Source: Nostoc sp. MG11
GTDB taxonomy: Bacteria; Cyanobacteriota; Cyanobacteriia; Cyanobacteriales; Nostocaceae
Direction of reading: 5' to 3'
NCBI RefSeq assembly: GCF_014904695.1
Contig: NZ_JACXXN010000005.1
Span: forward strand, 62,001-126,000
Length of the DNA: 64,000 nucleotides
The notes below the pieces were generated by a model that was not told where the DNA came from, searched no databases, and saw only the letters and a program-made list of their open reading frames with translations. Shown here in pieces: positions 35,881-44,980 of this stretch. The translations under genes and the position numbers were made by a program. Within the stretch, counting starts at the first letter, position 1. Each line of letters begins with the position of its first letter.

Positions 35881-36579
35881 TCAACTCAAAGCATCTGGAT
35901 CTATACCCAACCTTCGTAATTCTTCCGCCAGCCTTTGAGCACGTTGTTCAGCATTAGTGGCGCGTTGTTCAGCAACACTAGCCCTTTCTTCTGGTGTCAG
36001 ATATCTGACTCCTTGTACGTCATACCAATACAACCAGTCCCGCGTGATTCCTTGATAGGTTCCACGTTCATAACCAATAGCTAAACCCACCTCGTTTAAC
36101 CAAACAGGATTTCCTGGCTGCAATACATATTCACCATTCTCTAAGCGATAAACTTCTAAGGGCGGTTTTTTGCGACGTTGGGGATTATAGATAACGTAAT
36201 ATAAAATCTCCATCTCAGCATAAAGTTTCTTTTTGCTGGTGTATTCACTACGTCGCCTGTGGGAAACAACTTCTAGCGCCATAATTGGCATCACCTTTTC
36301 TTCCCACAACACATAACTTAAGCGCAAGTTCTCATCAAAAACTCGCTTGACTCCCAAACTCAAAAATCCATCTGGCACAATTGGTGGTTGTTCAGGATCG
36401 TAGTAAATACCCATATCAACGCCAAAAAACCAATCCATCCGGCTTGCCCATATCCAAGCCAAAATAGCTTTGAGCAAACTAGGAATCAAATCTTGTAGTT
36501 CATTATCCACAGGTTCATCGTCAGAGTCAGGCAGATCCTCGGCTGAGGGCAAGCAGTGTAATGGGTTGTAATTTAGCAT
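35881..36579 (-). CDS. Uma2 family endonuclease with C-terminal coiled coil
   Basis: Same family as the gene at 35068 but from another subgroup. Residues 50-150 carry WFFGVDMGIYYDPEQPPIVPDGFLSLGV and IMALEVVSHRRRSEYTSKKKLYAEMEILYYVIYNP (the catalytic E..K region), then YVLQPGNPVWLNEVGLAIGYERG. The last 35 residues repeat EQRATNAEQRAQRLAEELRRLGIDP, an Ala/Glu/Arg coiled coil typical of cyanobacterial Uma2 proteins. ATG at 36579. It faces the other Uma2 gene tail to tail across 180 bp. Confidence 0.9.
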   Translation of the reverse strand: MLNYNPLHCLPSAEDLPDSDDEPVDNELQDLIPSLLKAILAWIWASRMDWFFGVDMGIYYDPEQPPIVPDGFLSLGVKRVFDENLRLSYVLWEEKVMPIMALEVVSHRRRSEYTSKKKLYAEMEILYYVIYNPQRRKKPPLEVYRLENGEYVLQPGNPVWLNEVGLAIGYERGTYQGITRDWLYWYDVQGVRYLTPEERASVAEQRATNAEQRAQRLAEELRRLGIDPDALS

Positions 36580-36705
36580 GGTAGGAGCGATCGCTAAAAG
36601 TTAACGCAGATTCATAATATTGATAACATTTATCCACCTCTGACTTTTTCTTGCGATAATTCCCAATGGGGACGCGCTCTCCACTGGTTAGTCAAAGGGG
36701 GATAG

Positions 36706-38286
36706 ATGACAATCAAGCGGTTGCTTTTAATTGTAATGACGCTGATAGCGATCGGTTCTTCTGGTGTTTCTTTATTTAGCAGTTGGCAAGAACCTCAGTT
36801 CCAAAGCCGCCTGGAACTTTACCAAACAAATATCGGACTGCAAGCACAAGCGTGGCGAGCAGAAGGTAGTAACAACGATAATTTACAAGGAATTCAAGAA
36901 GCAATACTGGGCGATAAACCTCTAGAAAACGCTACGAAGCAGTATCAGGAGGCGCGTAAATCTGTTCAAACTAATTTGGACAAAGCCAAAAACCAACTGA
37001 CAAAATTGAGTTCTCAATCTCAGGCTACTCCCACACCTCCTAAACCTCTACCGGAAGTCCCTCCTGCGACTAATAGCTCTCGCCCAATCCAACAGCAACA
37101 GATAAAGCAGTCACTTCAACAACTACAAAAATTGCTGGGCGAGTTGGACTTGCGGCTGGGAATTTTACAAGCACAGCAAGGACAAACGAATACAGCCCTT
37201 AAAACTTGGACGGATTTGCAGCAACGCTCAGATATCAATCCAGAATTTAGGGAAACAGCAGCCGTGTTGCTCGGATTGTGGAGTAATTCCCCCCGTCTTC
37301 TACCAAATGCACAACAACTGATTCAAAAGAATTTAGAAGGTTGGTTTCGCGCTACTGCTTTGGTTCAACTATACCAACTCCAGCAACGTCAAGAAGCGCT
37401 ATCAGCAGTAAAAGCCGCAGAACAAGAAGCCGCAACCCAAGCTTTGTTTAAATTAGCAATTATTGGCATTATCCCCACATTGGCAGCTTTGATTGGGATG
37501 ATGCTGCTAATCTTTTTAGTTGGGCAGCGCTTAGTTAAGGGAAAAGCCGCTTTATTGGCTCAAAATGCTGATGTAGCTTGGTCTACGCCTTGGGATGGAG
37601 AAACGATTTTACAGGTTTTCGTCCTAGGCTTTTTCTTGATGGGGCAACTTTTTGTACCCTTAGTTTTGTCTTTGATCCCCATCCCGCGTCCTGTTGCTAA
37701 TGTGCGAGTTCAGGCTGTTTATGTCTTAGTTAGTTATTTGCTAGTGGCGTCAGGGGCGCTGTTAGTACTGTATTTCTCCATTAAGCGGTTTTTTCCATTA
37801 CCAGAATTCTGGTTTCGTTTTCGATTCCAAGGCAAGTGGTTTTTGTGGGGACTGGGGGGCTATTGCGCGGCTTTACCCATAGTTGTGGTAGTGTCGTTGA
37901 TTAATCAACAATTATGGCAAGGACAAGGTGGTAGTAATCCTTTGTTGCAGCTGGCCTTAGAAAGCCGAGATAGTGTAGCACTTGGTATATTTTTCTTTAC
38001 AGCTGCGATCGCAGCTCCATTTTTTGAAGAACTTCTTTTTCGCGGCTTTTTGTTACCTTCCCTAACTCGTTACTTACCCGTCTGGGGAGCAATTCTTGTA
38101 AGTAGTTTGCTGTTTGCCATTGCTCATCTGAGCTTGTCGGAAATTCTGCCACTGACCGCATTGGGGATCGTGTTGGGAATAGTTTACACGCGATCGCGCA
38201 ACCTCTTCGCTCCCATGCTCCTCCATAGCCTTTGGAATAGTGGTACATTACTGAGTCTATTTCTTTTGGGAAGTAGTAGTAATTAA
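36706..38286 (+). CDS. CPBP family intramembrane metalloprotease (Abi/CAAX type)
   Basis: Membrane-embedded protease of the Rce1/CPBP group. The N-terminal 230 residues are a signal-anchor followed by a helical, Gln-rich extracytoplasmic region (many QLQKLLGELDLRLG-type helices). Then come about eight membrane helices. The three protease motifs are intact: EExxxR at Glu441-Glu442-Arg446, FxxxH with His474 (FAIAHLS) and HxxxN with His507/Asn511 (HSLWN). 526 aa is long for the family because of the N-terminal extension. Substrate unknown; cyanobacteria have several paralogues. Confidence 0.9.
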   Translation: MTIKRLLLIVMTLIAIGSSGVSLFSSWQEPQFQSRLELYQTNIGLQAQAWRAEGSNNDNLQGIQEAILGDKPLENATKQYQEARKSVQTNLDKAKNQLTKLSSQSQATPTPPKPLPEVPPATNSSRPIQQQQIKQSLQQLQKLLGELDLRLGILQAQQGQTNTALKTWTDLQQRSDINPEFRETAAVLLGLWSNSPRLLPNAQQLIQKNLEGWFRATALVQLYQLQQRQEALSAVKAAEQEAATQALFKLAIIGIIPTLAALIGMMLLIFLVGQRLVKGKAALLAQNADVAWSTPWDGETILQVFVLGFFLMGQLFVPLVLSLIPIPRPVANVRVQAVYVLVSYLLVASGALLVLYFSIKRFFPLPEFWFRFRFQGKWFLWGLGGYCAALPIVVVVSLINQQLWQGQGGSNPLLQLALESRDSVALGIFFFTAAIAAPFFEELLFRGFLLPSLTRYLPVWGAILVSSLLFAIAHLSLSEILPLTALGIVLGIVYTRSRNLFAPMLLHSLWNSGTLLSLFLLGSSSN

Positions 38287-39046
38287 TACTTTGTATCACT
38301 GTTGCCAAAAATTAAAATATCTGATTTTATCTGCATATGTAGTAACAATTTACTGATTATAATTAGTAATAAGTATCATGAATGCTAAGTTAGCGCCAAA
38401 TACGCTAACGACAAAAGCAACTCAAACAATGCTGTTAAATAGATAGATAACTATCTAACCAAGTACTTAGTCTTATCTAAGTAAATTTAACCATTGTCAG
38501 AATACTATTGCCTTGTCAAGCTATTTGTGAATTTTGTAATTTATATGGATTGCAAATTCTGTTTGCACTCATGTAAATCGGAATAGGCAACCTAAGAGGA
38601 AGTGACAGATTAAAGATACATCTTGCGTATCTATGTTTGTACTTCCTACAAAGGCTATTCTTCTAATTGCTACAACCTCAAAAAAAAGTCCGGAAATAAT
38701 ACTGATGGACTTGTAGACAGTGGCAGAGAATTTTTGCCATCTTCTCAAGATACTCTTGCCTGAAAATCGGCAAAACTGTTATACCAAGGTTTGCGATTAA
38801 ATCTACAAACAGTCACATAGAAGTGCAAGAGTTTCAAGCGATATCAGACGTTTTTTTCTGTCCCATTTACTCAAAGTTAACTTTTGAATAGTGGCACGCT
38901 GGGTTTGATAGTTTATTTTAGGCTTTTAGGACATCCTTACTCCTGCAAAAAAGTGAAATTATATTCAATTGGCAAATATATTTACTTGCTTGCATCAAAA
39001 TGAAAAATTTAATTTTATACCTCACTTATCAAGGAGCAGCAATCAG
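38287..39046. other. Intergenic region, about 760 bases
   Basis: AT-rich with no credible gene. A short hairpin AAGTCC...GGACTT lies at about 38685-38711 and may end the upstream transcript or be part of a leader. The last 20 bases contain AAGGAG, the ribosome site of the TM2 gene. Confidence 0.4.
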
Positions 39047-39322
39047 ATGGCAAATCTTAACCCTAGTCACCCTACCAAACAACTTCTAGCTGGATACTGT
39101 GGAATTATCTTCGGTGGTTTTGGTGTTCATAAATTTATTTTAGGATACGCCCCAGAAGGCTTCATCATGTTAGCGATTTCTGTAATCGGGGGTTCTTTTA
39201 CCTATGGTTTTGCCCTGATAATTATGCAACTTGTTGGTTTGATTGAAGGTATGATCTACTTAAATAAGTCTCATGAAGAATTTGTTGATACTTACTTTGT
39301 GAATAAGCAGGGCTGGTTTTAA
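39047..39322 (+). CDS. TM2 domain-containing protein
   Basis: Small membrane protein of 91 aa with the TM2 domain: KQLLAGYCGIIFGGFGVHKFILGYAPEGFIMLAISVIGG, then a second helix (GFALIIMQLVGLIEGMIYL). The G-x-x-G-x-H-x-F-x-x-G pattern is the family signature. ATG at 39047 is chosen because AAGGAG lies ten bases before it; the open frame extends up to 38969 but the extra 26 residues are unlike the family. Function unknown. Confidence 0.88.
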   Translation: MANLNPSHPTKQLLAGYCGIIFGGFGVHKFILGYAPEGFIMLAISVIGGSFTYGFALIIMQLVGLIEGMIYLNKSHEEFVDTYFVNKQGWF

Positions 39323-39494
39323 CAAATTCAAAACTCAAAGTCGTTAAAACAAATAGTAGTAAGTATTCTTAATATTTATAATCTTTAATGTTTATCAGCT
39401 ATGTAATTTACTTGAGGGGACGACACATATTAAGAGACTTCTTGCAACAGTAACCGCTACCTGAAGTTATAGTTATACTTTTAGGTATAAAATT

Positions 39495-39674
39495 ATGCTC
39501 ATCTTTAAACCTAAACAGCTTGCCTGGGCCATGTTTTTGTTATTGGGCTTAGGATATTTCAGTGCAATGTCTCATTTAGAAATTAACTATTTCTTAAAAA
39601 GCCTGATTGTCTTTATGCCAATACAGGTTGGAGCTATTGTTTATGTGACTTATCTGCGCTGGAGCGATCGTTGA
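39495..39674 (+). CDS. Small two-helix membrane protein, 59 aa
   Basis: A 59-codon frame starting at ATG 39495 and ending TGA 39674. It encodes two hydrophobic helices (LAWAMFLLLGLGYFSAM and LKSLIVFMPIQVGAIVYVTYL) around an acidic turn, with a basic start (FKPKQ) and end (YLRWSDR). The pattern looks like a genuine small membrane protein; no family is recognised and there is no strong ribosome site. It lies 172 bp after the TM2 gene on the same strand. Confidence 0.55.
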   Translation: MLIFKPKQLAWAMFLLLGLGYFSAMSHLEINYFLKSLIVFMPIQVGAIVYVTYLRWSDR

Positions 39675-39809
39675 CGCTCAGCTAAAATTCCATAACTTAA
39701 TAAAGTTAATATAGTTTACATTCAGTCGTAGTTCGATATTTCGCCTACGCTCGAATTAGAGACGCTTTTCGCAGGCGTTGAATTTTCGTAGCGAACCTAA
39801 ACACTTGCC

Positions 39810-42320
39810 ATGCAACTTGTCCCAAAAACTAAGCTTGCCCCAGAAGATGCCCCAATCCCAGAGAAAATCATTCTGGATGTTGGGGGGATGAAGTGTGCTG
39901 GGTGCGTGAACGCAGTAGAGCGACAGCTAACCCAACATCCAGGAGTTAAAAGCGTCTGTGTAAACCTGGCGACGGAGGTAGCAGTTATAGAGTCGGAAGT
40001 TGGTACGGTAGACGCCAATGCACTGGCCAAGGGATTGACAGCCGTTGGCTTTCCGACTCAACCCCGAATAGCTAGCGGCAATCTAGCAGATGAGACATCT
40101 GCCTTACAAGATCCAGCAGAACGACAACGCCAAGAAATGCGTTCTTTACTGAGGCAGTTGGTGATTGCTGGGATACTGCTAGTATTTTCTGGAATCGGAC
40201 ATTTTGGTAGCTCAGTGCTGCCAGTGTTGAATAATATCTGGTTTCACTTTGGACTGGCAACGGTAGCGCTGCTAATTCCTGGTCGCCCTATTTTAGTAGA
40301 TGGCTGGCTAGGTTGGCGGCGAAATGCACCCAACATGAACACCCTAATAGGATTGGGAACGTTAACAGCTTACGTTGCTAGTGTGGTGGCACTGCTCTTT
40401 CCCCAGATGGGTTGGGAGTGCTTCTTTGATGAACCAGTAATGATGCTGGGTTTTATTATTTTAGGAAGGACATTAGAGCGACAAGCTAGAGGTCGCGCCG
40501 CCGCTGCATTTAGGCAATTGCTGGCACTTCAGCCACAGGTAGCCCGCTTGATTGCCAACCCAGAAAAAGTAGAAGCGGGGTCTTCTAGTGTAGAAATTCC
40601 AGCTGAACAAGTGCGTGTTGGTGAATGGTTGCAGGTACTACCAGGAGATAAAATTCCCGTTGATGGAGAGGTGGTAGCTGGTCAAACAACGGTCGATGAG
40701 TCAATGCTGACTGGGGAAGCAATGCCAGCGATTAAGCAACCAGGAGATATGGTGACAGCAGGGACGCTAAACCAGTCAGGAGCGATCGCTATCCAGACAA
40801 CGCGCACCGGAAGTGATACAACTTTAGCTCAAATTGTCGCCCTGGTAGAAGCCGCCCAAACCCGGAAAGCTCCAGTACAGAAATTAGCAGATACCGTAGC
40901 TGGTTACTTTACTTATGGAGTGTTGGCAGCTGCAATGCTGACATTTACCTTTTGGTACTTTTTCGGTACTCACCTCTGGCCTGATGTCACTATGTCTGGT
41001 GGCATGGAAATGGCTCATCACTCCTCACTCATTATTCCCCACTCACCACTCCCCACTCACTACTCCCCACTTTTAGTCAGTTTAAAACTAGCGATCGCAG
41101 TTATGGTAGTCGCTTGTCCCTGTGCTTTGGGACTTGCCACACCAACAGCCATTCTTGTAGGGACTGGTATGGGTGCAGAACGGGGCCTGTTGATCAAAGG
41201 CGGCGATGTTTTGGAAAGAGTACATCAGCTAAACACAGTAGTATTTGATAAAACTGGCACTCTCACCACAGGTAATCCTACAGTTACGGATTGTCTGCTA
41301 ATTGGCGAAGTAGGGAAGTGCGAGAGTGGAACACAAGATGATGCCTTAAGTATTTCTCCCCTTCACCCCCTAACTTCTTCTGCCCTCCTCCAACTAGCAG
41401 CAGCAGTAGAAAGCGGCACTTACCATCCCCTGGCAAAAGCTATTCAGCAGGAAGCGCAGCAGCGACAGTTACCTATCCTGGATGCTACGAACTTTCACAC
41501 GGAACCAGGGCTGGGGGTTTCTGCTGTGGTCAAGGATACATGCGTACTTTTAGGAAACTGGGACTGGTTAAGTTGGCACGGAATTGCTATTAGCGAAACT
41601 GCACATCAACTGGCACAAGAGCTAGCAGCAGATGGTAAAACAGTCGTTTGTGTGGCCGTTGGAGGAACTTTCGCGGGACTAATTGCTGTTCGTGATACCC
41701 TCAGACCAGATGCCCAAGCTACCGTAGACAAGTTACGCCAGATGGGTTTACGGGTAATGCTGCTTAGTGGGGATAGATTAGAAGCAGCTAGTACTATTGC
41801 TAAACAACTGGGGATAGATAGCACTGATATAATCGCAGGTGTTCCCCCAGCTAAAAAAGCTGCTGCAATTGAATCTCTACAAAGAGAAGGAAAATGGGGA
41901 ACTCCTCACGGGCTACACCCCGCTACGCTAACAGCACTTCCCACACAGCACTCAGTAGTTGCAATGGTAGGTGATGGTAGCAATGATGCTCCAGCTTTGT
42001 CTCAAGCAGATGTAGGAATTGCTTTACACTCAGGAACGGATGTGGCAATAGAAACTGCTGAAATTGTCCTAATGCGGAATTGTTTAACTGATGTAGTCGA
42101 GTCAATTACGCTAAGTCGTGCCACTTTCAACAAAATTCGCCAAAATTTATTCTGGGCTTTTGCATATAATACAATTGGTATTCCTCTAGCAGCGGGTGTT
42201 TTGTTGCCTAGTCTGGGTTTTGTCCTTAGCCCATCTGGCGCCGCTGCGTTAATGGCTTTTAGCTCTGTTAGCGTCGTCACTAACTCAGTGTTATTACGGC
42301 TGTTAGCGCGTCATTCGTAA
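39810..42320 (+). CDS. Copper-translocating P1B-type ATPase, CtaA-like
   Basis: Pumps Cu+ across a membrane; in cyanobacteria CtaA imports copper into the cell and onward to the thylakoid. It has an N-terminal HMA domain with GGMKCAGC (Cys29, Cys32; MKCAGC is CtaA-like), TGEAMPAIKQPGD in the A domain, the CPC membrane site (Cys436, Cys438), the phosphorylated Asp480 in DKTGTLT, YHPLAKAI in the N domain and GDGSNDAPALSQADVG (usual: GDGIND). Odd: at least three low-complexity or repeat-encoded inserts at 41018-41070 (before CPC), 41300-41390 (after DKTGT) and 41888-41950 (before GDGSND), making it 836 aa, longer than usual (about 750-790). Confidence 0.92.
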   Translation: MQLVPKTKLAPEDAPIPEKIILDVGGMKCAGCVNAVERQLTQHPGVKSVCVNLATEVAVIESEVGTVDANALAKGLTAVGFPTQPRIASGNLADETSALQDPAERQRQEMRSLLRQLVIAGILLVFSGIGHFGSSVLPVLNNIWFHFGLATVALLIPGRPILVDGWLGWRRNAPNMNTLIGLGTLTAYVASVVALLFPQMGWECFFDEPVMMLGFIILGRTLERQARGRAAAAFRQLLALQPQVARLIANPEKVEAGSSSVEIPAEQVRVGEWLQVLPGDKIPVDGEVVAGQTTVDESMLTGEAMPAIKQPGDMVTAGTLNQSGAIAIQTTRTGSDTTLAQIVALVEAAQTRKAPVQKLADTVAGYFTYGVLAAAMLTFTFWYFFGTHLWPDVTMSGGMEMAHHSSLIIPHSPLPTHYSPLLVSLKLAIAVMVVACPCALGLATPTAILVGTGMGAERGLLIKGGDVLERVHQLNTVVFDKTGTLTTGNPTVTDCLLIGEVGKCESGTQDDALSISPLHPLTSSALLQLAAAVESGTYHPLAKAIQQEAQQRQLPILDATNFHTEPGLGVSAVVKDTCVLLGNWDWLSWHGIAISETAHQLAQELAADGKTVVCVAVGGTFAGLIAVRDTLRPDAQATVDKLRQMGLRVMLLSGDRLEAASTIAKQLGIDSTDIIAGVPPAKKAAAIESLQREGKWGTPHGLHPATLTALPTQHSVVAMVGDGSNDAPALSQADVGIALHSGTDVAIETAEIVLMRNCLTDVVESITLSRATFNKIRQNLFWAFAYNTIGIPLAAGVLLPSLGFVLSPSGAAALMAFSSVSVVTNSVLLRLLARHS
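41018..41070. repeat. In-frame CACTCCCCACT-type repeat in the ATPase gene
   Basis: Tandem ACTCC(T/C)CACTC units, known in this genome from intergenic DNA in the complementary GGGGAGTGGG form (8482-8494), are read in frame as a His/Ser/Pro-rich segment (HHSSLIIPHSPLPTHYSP) just before the membrane helix that carries CPC. Confidence 0.6.
41888..41950. repeat. In-frame palindromic repeat in the ATPase P domain
   Basis: Contains CACGGGCTACACCCCGCTACGCTAAC-like sequence (two GCTAC/CGCTACG units), read as WGTPHGLHPATLTALPTQHS between IESLQREGK and VVAMVGDGSND, where family members are directly joined. Confidence 0.6.
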
Positions 42321-42541
42321 AATACTCTCTTGGAGGTAAGATTCCCAAAAAATTTTAGTTATTTCCATTTACAGGTCAAACTGAGTCCCTCGTTAGGTGT
42401 TAAGCATCTCACAAAACCTGTTGAGACTCCTCCCAGAGATATTGTAGCCACTGGAGTAGAACATAGTTGCTCTACTCTTTCAAGATAATATGCAATTTCA
42501 AGGCTTATTTAGATTAGTACCACAGACTATAGTGCGCGAGA

Positions 42542-43042
42542 ATGGCAGGAAACTATACTAAACAAATCTTGATTAATCACAGTTCAACCGATTTTAGCAA
42601 CGATTTGTCAATGGCAGCAGAAACCAATGAAAACCATCTATTGATTATTGAAGATGATCAAGGTCGCAAAGAATTTTCTCTAGAGCAGCCCGTCTATTCT
42701 ATAGGTAGAGACCGCGAGTGTAACATCCGTTTGATGTCGCAGTTTGTCTCCCGCCGTCATGCTACATTAGTGAGATTGCCAAGAGAGCATAATAGTCCCA
42801 GCTATTATTACCGAATTGTAGATGGCGATGCTAAAGGGAAGCCTAGTTCTAACGGTTTGATGATTAATGGGCGCAAGATGTCAGCTCACGATCTCAAAAA
42901 TGAAGACGAAATCGTTTTTGGCCCCCAAGTACGTGCTATTTATTACTTGCTAAAAAATACTCAGCGTTCGGGGCAAACTGATTCTAGTGAATATGACATT
43001 ACATTAATAAACCCCGGTATGACCGAGGATATAGAGGACTGA
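42542..43042 (+). CDS. FHA domain protein
   Basis: Phosphothreonine-binding signalling module. The FHA core covers residues 30-135: VYSIGRDRECNIRLMSQFVSRRHATLVRL with the conserved Gly-Arg, Ser-Arg-Arg-His, then SSNGLMINGRKMSAHDLKNEDEIVFGP (S-x-N-G and N-G motifs). The tail (TDSSEYDITLINPG) is acidic. Start at ATG 42542; Met24 (42611) is an alternative giving a start nearer the domain. No kinase or phosphatase gene is adjacent. It faces the next gene across a HIP1-rich hairpin. Confidence 0.9.
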   Translation: MAGNYTKQILINHSSTDFSNDLSMAAETNENHLLIIEDDQGRKEFSLEQPVYSIGRDRECNIRLMSQFVSRRHATLVRLPREHNSPSYYYRIVDGDAKGKPSSNGLMINGRKMSAHDLKNEDEIVFGPQVRAIYYLLKNTQRSGQTDSSEYDITLINPGMTEDIED

Positions 43043-43076
43043 CGACAACATACTTGAATTGTTTTATGCTGAGTTT

Positions 43077-43123
43077 AGGCGATCGCAGCGGCTAGTTTTA
43101 GACATTAGCTGCCGCGATCGCCT
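43077..43123. terminator. HIP1-bearing hairpin between convergent genes
   Basis: Arms AGGCGATCGCAGCGGCTA and TAGCTGCCGCGATCGCCT pair over 18 bases with two mismatches around a 12-base loop, followed by TTTA. It lies between two tail-to-tail genes and can act as a bidirectional terminator. Each arm contains a HIP1-type core. Confidence 0.6.
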
Positions 43124-43151
43124 TTACAGTAAGCATTAATAGTTATTGCAA

Positions 43152-43499
43152 TTATCCTGCAAGACTTTCAATCAAATGCCAATGGCGGCTATTTTCAATT
43201 GCCTGTTTGACGAATTCAAACATTTGTCGGCAATGATTATCCAGTTGGAGTGGCAGTTCCTCGTTTTTAATCACAATACTCATCCGGGTTTCGGTTTCCG
43301 TGGCTGTTGATTTATCAACTAGTACTTCCACTTTGACTAATTTGGAAAAGGAAGCGCTACCAGGAATCTCACGAGCCATAATATAATCGCCCATGTAGTA
43401 TTGAATATCAAACTCACAGTCCTGTAAAAGTTCTACAAGTAACGGCTGGAGATGGTTAACCGGAACAGAAACAATAAATGAACAAGTATAGCGAGCCAT
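43152..43499 (-). CDS. Hypothetical cyanobacterial protein, 115 aa
   Basis: Soluble alpha-beta protein without signal or membrane segment. It has a beta strand FIVSVPVNHLQPLLVELLQDC, DIQYYMGDYIMAREIPG, a strand KLVKVEVLVD, an ETETRMSIVIKNEELPLQLDNHC stretch and a C-terminal helix (QMFEFVKQAIENS). The shape resembles small lipid- or ligand-binding (SRPBCC-like) modules, but no family can be assigned. ATG at 43499. Intact and codon use is normal. Confidence 0.75.
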   Translation of the reverse strand: MARYTCSFIVSVPVNHLQPLLVELLQDCEFDIQYYMGDYIMAREIPGSASFSKLVKVEVLVDKSTATETETRMSIVIKNEELPLQLDNHCRQMFEFVKQAIENSRHWHLIESLAG

Positions 43500-43997
43500 A
43501 AAAGCCCCACACCATGCAACACTCCGTCCATCCTATAATAGTTCGTGAAAAAGAAGATAGATATAATTAACTACTTCATTTTGTAAGCTTTTACCCTGAC
43601 TAGCGAAACTACTTTAATGTCAACTAGTTGAGCCTTGTAACTCAGTTAAGTCGTCTAGTCTATGATAATAGCAGGTAGCGAATTTCTGGTTTGAACAACA
43701 TCTAGATTAATACTGTCTTAAACTAAAAACTGTGGCTAATTATCAGTCTGTCAATTTTATTGTTAACTAGCTCAGCAATAATAACTTGGCTAGTTGCATC
43801 GAAGTAATAATTAACTTTAAAGTTACGCTTTAACCAAAGTCTGTCTACCCGCTTAGAATTTTTCTGTTATTGTAGTAAACTACAGCGCAGTCTAAAATTC
43901 CACTGATTACAGAACTTGGCATTGTAGATTTAACCACTAACAACTAACGCGACATAGCTAATAGCTAGTAAAATAATGGTTTGGGCAAAGGTGCATT
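43500..43997. other. Intergenic region between divergent genes
   Basis: About 500 AT-rich bases with no gene. A perfect 14-bp palindrome TAACTTTAAAGTTA lies at 43812-43825 and may be an operator. The start of the epimerase gene is preceded by GGTGCATT without a strong ribosome site. Confidence 0.4.
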
Positions 43998-44963
43998 ATG
44001 AAAGTAGCAATTACTGGAGCGACAGGATTCGTTGGTAGTCATTTAGTACAACGACTCCACGGGGAAGGTCATCAAATACTTGTGTTAACTCGGAATACTG
44101 CCTTTGCCCACAAGGTTTTTCCATCTGATGCATTTCCTAATTTAGAAATTGTTGCCTATACACCAACTGCGTCTGATACTTGGCAAAGTGCGTTCGCTGG
44201 TTGTGATGGTGTAGTGAATTTAGCAGGAGAACCCATCGGAGAAGGACGCTGGACACCGGAACGCAAACAAGCAATCCTCAATAGCCGTAAACTAGGTACA
44301 CAAAAAATAGTAGAAGCAATAGCTAATGCCAATCCCAAGACGGCAGTCGCTACAAGGGGAGAAACCCCCGCAACGCACTGCCTTCCCAGTGTATTAGTCA
44401 ACGCTTCGGCTATTGGCTACTATGGCACTAGTGAAACCGCAACTTTTGAGGAAACCAGTCCCTCTGGTAACGATTTTCTTGCCCAAGTCTGCCAAACTTG
44501 GGAAGCAGAAGCGCAAAAAGTAAAAGAGGCTGGTGTGCGACTGGTAATTCTACGTTTTGGTATTGTCCTAGGCAATGGTGGTGCTTTGGGCAAAATGATT
44601 ACGCCTTTCAAATTGTTTGCCGGTGGCCCTATTGGCAGTGGCCAGCAATGGTTCTCATGGATTCACATAGACGATATAGTTAGCTTAATTCTGCAAGCTT
44701 TAACCAAATCAGAAATGGAAGGTGTATATAATGCTACTGCCCCTAACCCTGTTCGGATGACAGATTTAAGCCAAACTTTGGGGCAAGTGATTAATCGTCC
44801 TTCTTGGTTGCCTGTCCCAAGCTTTGCTATTGAGGCACTTTTGGGAGATGGAGCAATAGTAGTTTTAGAAGGTCAAAAAGTCCTGCCAAAACGCACTTTA
44901 AATAGTGGATTTAAATACCAGTATCCCAATTTACAGCCTGCATTGGCAGAAATTCTTAAATAG
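43998..44963 (+). CDS. TIGR01777 family NAD-dependent epimerase (YfcH-like)
   Basis: Extended short-chain dehydrogenase/epimerase. N-terminal Rossmann motif ITGATGFVGSHLVQRL, then VVNLAGEPIGEGRWTPERKQAILNSR, NASAIGYYG (the Tyr-x-x-x region of this family), FSWIHIDDIV and the C-terminal DUF1731 part (RPSWLPVPSFAIEALLGDGAIVVLEGQKVLPKRTLNSGFKYQYP). Odd: between NPK and PSVLVNASAIGYYG sit 13 extra residues (TAVATRGETPATHCL-type) encoded by a palindromic repeat at 44341-44384. The frame is kept. Plant homologues act in chloroplast division (GC1/SulA), but the role in this family is not settled. Confidence 0.9.
   Translation: MKVAITGATGFVGSHLVQRLHGEGHQILVLTRNTAFAHKVFPSDAFPNLEIVAYTPTASDTWQSAFAGCDGVVNLAGEPIGEGRWTPERKQAILNSRKLGTQKIVEAIANANPKTAVATRGETPATHCLPSVLVNASAIGYYGTSETATFEETSPSGNDFLAQVCQTWEAEAQKVKEAGVRLVILRFGIVLGNGGALGKMITPFKLFAGGPIGSGQQWFSWIHIDDIVSLILQALTKSEMEGVYNATAPNPVRMTDLSQTLGQVINRPSWLPVPSFAIEALLGDGAIVVLEGQKVLPKRTLNSGFKYQYPNLQPALAEILK
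44341..44384. repeat. In-frame palindromic repeat in the epimerase gene
   Basis: GGCAGTCGC ... AAGGGG ... CCCCCGC ... GCACTGCC: nested inverted arms (GGCAGT/ACTGCC and GGGG/CCCC). It is read as 13-15 extra residues in a conserved gene, where homologues run directly from NPK/P to PSVLVNASA. Confidence 0.65.
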
Positions 44964-44980
44964 AGTCAATAGTTAATAGT

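Noticed and set aside
41023-41031. ACTCCTCAC, the core motif of the cyanobacterial sRNA Yfr1
   Set aside because: It lies inside the copper ATPase gene within a tandem CACTCC repeat and lacks the flanking hairpins.
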